Assembly (NCBI GenBank): GCA_963737285.1
Contig: CAVTRT010000002.1
Location: 992,001 to 1,056,000 of the forward strand
Direction: 5' to 3'
DNA: 64,000 nucleotides
From: Trebonia sp963737285
Lineage (GTDB): Bacteria > Actinomycetota > Actinomycetes > Streptosporangiales > Streptosporangiaceae
The notes beneath the pieces are model-generated. The model made no database searches. It had not been told where the DNA came from and saw nothing but the letters and a program-made list of their open reading frames with translations. This document shows positions 63,288 to 64,000 of this stretch, piece by piece. How positions within the stretch are numbered: the first letter of the stretch is position 1; each line of letters opens with the position of its first letter. The position numbers and the translations under genes were made by a program.

Positions 63288-64000
63288 ATGGCGGACGGTG
63301 CGGACCCCAGCGTCCAGCGGCGCAGGCTCGGGCTTGAGCTGCGCAGAGGGCGCGAGGCTGCCGGACTCACCCAGCGTGAGGCTGCCAGGGAGGTCGAATG
63401 GTCGCTGTCGAAGCTGATCAGGATCGAGTCGGGAGCGCAGGGGATCTCGGTGACCGACCTGAACGCCCTGCTGGCCTTGTACGGAGTGACGGCCCCAGAC
63501 CGGGTCGCCGCACTAGCGACCGCGGCGCGAGGCAGTCGTGGCCAGTCTTGGTGGAATGGCTACCGGGACATCGTCTCGCCGCAGTTTGCCCAGCTCCTTG
63601 GCCACGAGAGCCAAGCTGCGTCACTACGGGTCGCTCATCCATTCCTCATCCCGGGCCTGCTGCAGACGGAAGAGTACGCAGCCGCCCTGATGGGCGTCTA
63701 CCGTGATCACGGGCGCGCGAAGCGGATCATCGACCTACGTATGGAGCGACAGGACCGGCTGTTCGACTCGGGAGCCGAGTCCTCCTTTGTTGTCGGGGAG
63801 GAGGCTCTGCATCGCTGGATCGGGGGACCAAGCGTCCTGCGCCGTCAGCTGGAGCACCTGCTTGACATAGGCCAGCACGCGGGCGCGGCCATCCGGATCG
63901 TGCCCTTCAGGGGAGGCTCGCATCCGGGGCTGCAGAGTCCCTTCACCCTGCTGAGGCTCAGGGAGACAGACGAGGAAGTCCTCTTCCTCGAAAGCATTAA
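63288..64000 (+). CDS. XRE-family regulator with DUF5753 domain, C-terminus beyond the right edge
   Basis: The frame is open to the right edge (237 complete codons). Residues 10-65 form the XRE helix-turn-helix (LELRRGREAAGLTQREAARE, WSLSKLIRIESGAQGISVTD). From about residue 95 the DUF5753 domain follows: VAHPFLIPGLLQTEEYAAAL, ERQDRLFDSGAESSFVVGEE, ALHRWIGG, RIVPFRGGSHPGLQSPFTLL. Such regulators usually control a neighbouring DUF397 gene, which would lie outside. AAGGAG stands 12 bases before ATG 63288. Confidence 0.9.
   Translation, partial: MADGADPSVQRRRLGLELRRGREAAGLTQREAAREVEWSLSKLIRIESGAQGISVTDLNALLALYGVTAPDRVAALATAARGSRGQSWWNGYRDIVSPQFAQLLGHESQAASLRVAHPFLIPGLLQTEEYAAALMGVYRDHGRAKRIIDLRMERQDRLFDSGAESSFVVGEEALHRWIGGPSVLRRQLEHLLDIGQHAGAAIRIVPFRGGSHPGLQSPFTLLRLRETDEEVLFLESI

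Overview
This window comes from a very GC-rich actinobacterium. Codon third positions are almost always G or C, GTG and TTG starts are frequent, and it carries a GTP-type PEP carboxykinase, a SARP-type regulator, DUF4232 and DUF5753 proteins and the relic of an actinomycete integrative conjugative element (AICE). A secreted S53 sedolisin and nSTAND/WD40 proteins suggest a soil lineage with a large genome, such as Streptosporangiales or Catenulispora-like. The genus cannot be read from the sequence.

Layout. 0-5.6 kb: ECF sigma factor with a CU044_5270-type partner, an unrecognised protein, a LURP-one-related protein, and an XRE/ImmA-IrrE protease regulator coupled to an unknown partner. 5.6-8.3 kb: repeats and pckG, closed by a perfect 48-bp palindrome. 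8.3-20.8 kb: an eight-gene minus-strand operon with three dynamin-like GTPases, a fourth GTPase (frameshifted), an Hsp70-like ATPase, an Hsp70/beta-propeller fusion, a C-terminally anchored membrane protein and a small unknown protein. 21-30.1 kb: a LexA-like repressor, a frameshifted unknown gene and a complete type I Wadjet operon (jetABCD). 30.2-33.3 kb: a broken acyl-CoA synthetase, a remnant of an F420-dependent oxidoreductase and an APH-type kinase. 33.5-39.8 kb: a decayed type III Wadjet operon (TIGR02677/02678/02680/02679) interrupted by a Phd-RelE module and an AbiEi/DUF559-like gene. 40.2-44.1 kb: an HTH-nSTAND1-WD40 protein. 44.2-50.3 kb: mixed genes and many minisatellites. 50.4-53.9 kb: a three-gene operon in which a CATRA-TIR protein, a small CATRA-associated protein and a SARP-BTAD-macro protein overlap by ATGA. 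54-60.4 kb: small proteins, NUDIX, S53 peptidase, sirtuin, lipoprotein, SGNH hydrolase and a deleted P1 peptidase. 60.6-64 kb: tRNA-Ala(GGC) followed by AICE debris, a HicBA module and an edge-truncated XRE-DUF5753 gene.

How it fits together. Most of 8-54 kb reads as a defence/conflict island. The two most novel-looking units are the GTPase/Hsp70 operon and the TIR plus macro operon. In the latter, a TIR enzyme that could make an ADP-ribose-type signal is co-translated with a macro domain joined to a DNA-binding SARP head, which suggests a ligand-controlled transcription factor instead of the membrane effector of type II Thoeris (inference).

Caveat. At least eight genes are split by one-base changes at short homopolymers, and three others have kept both ends but lost their cores. 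The first group may be sequencing error; the second looks like real decay.
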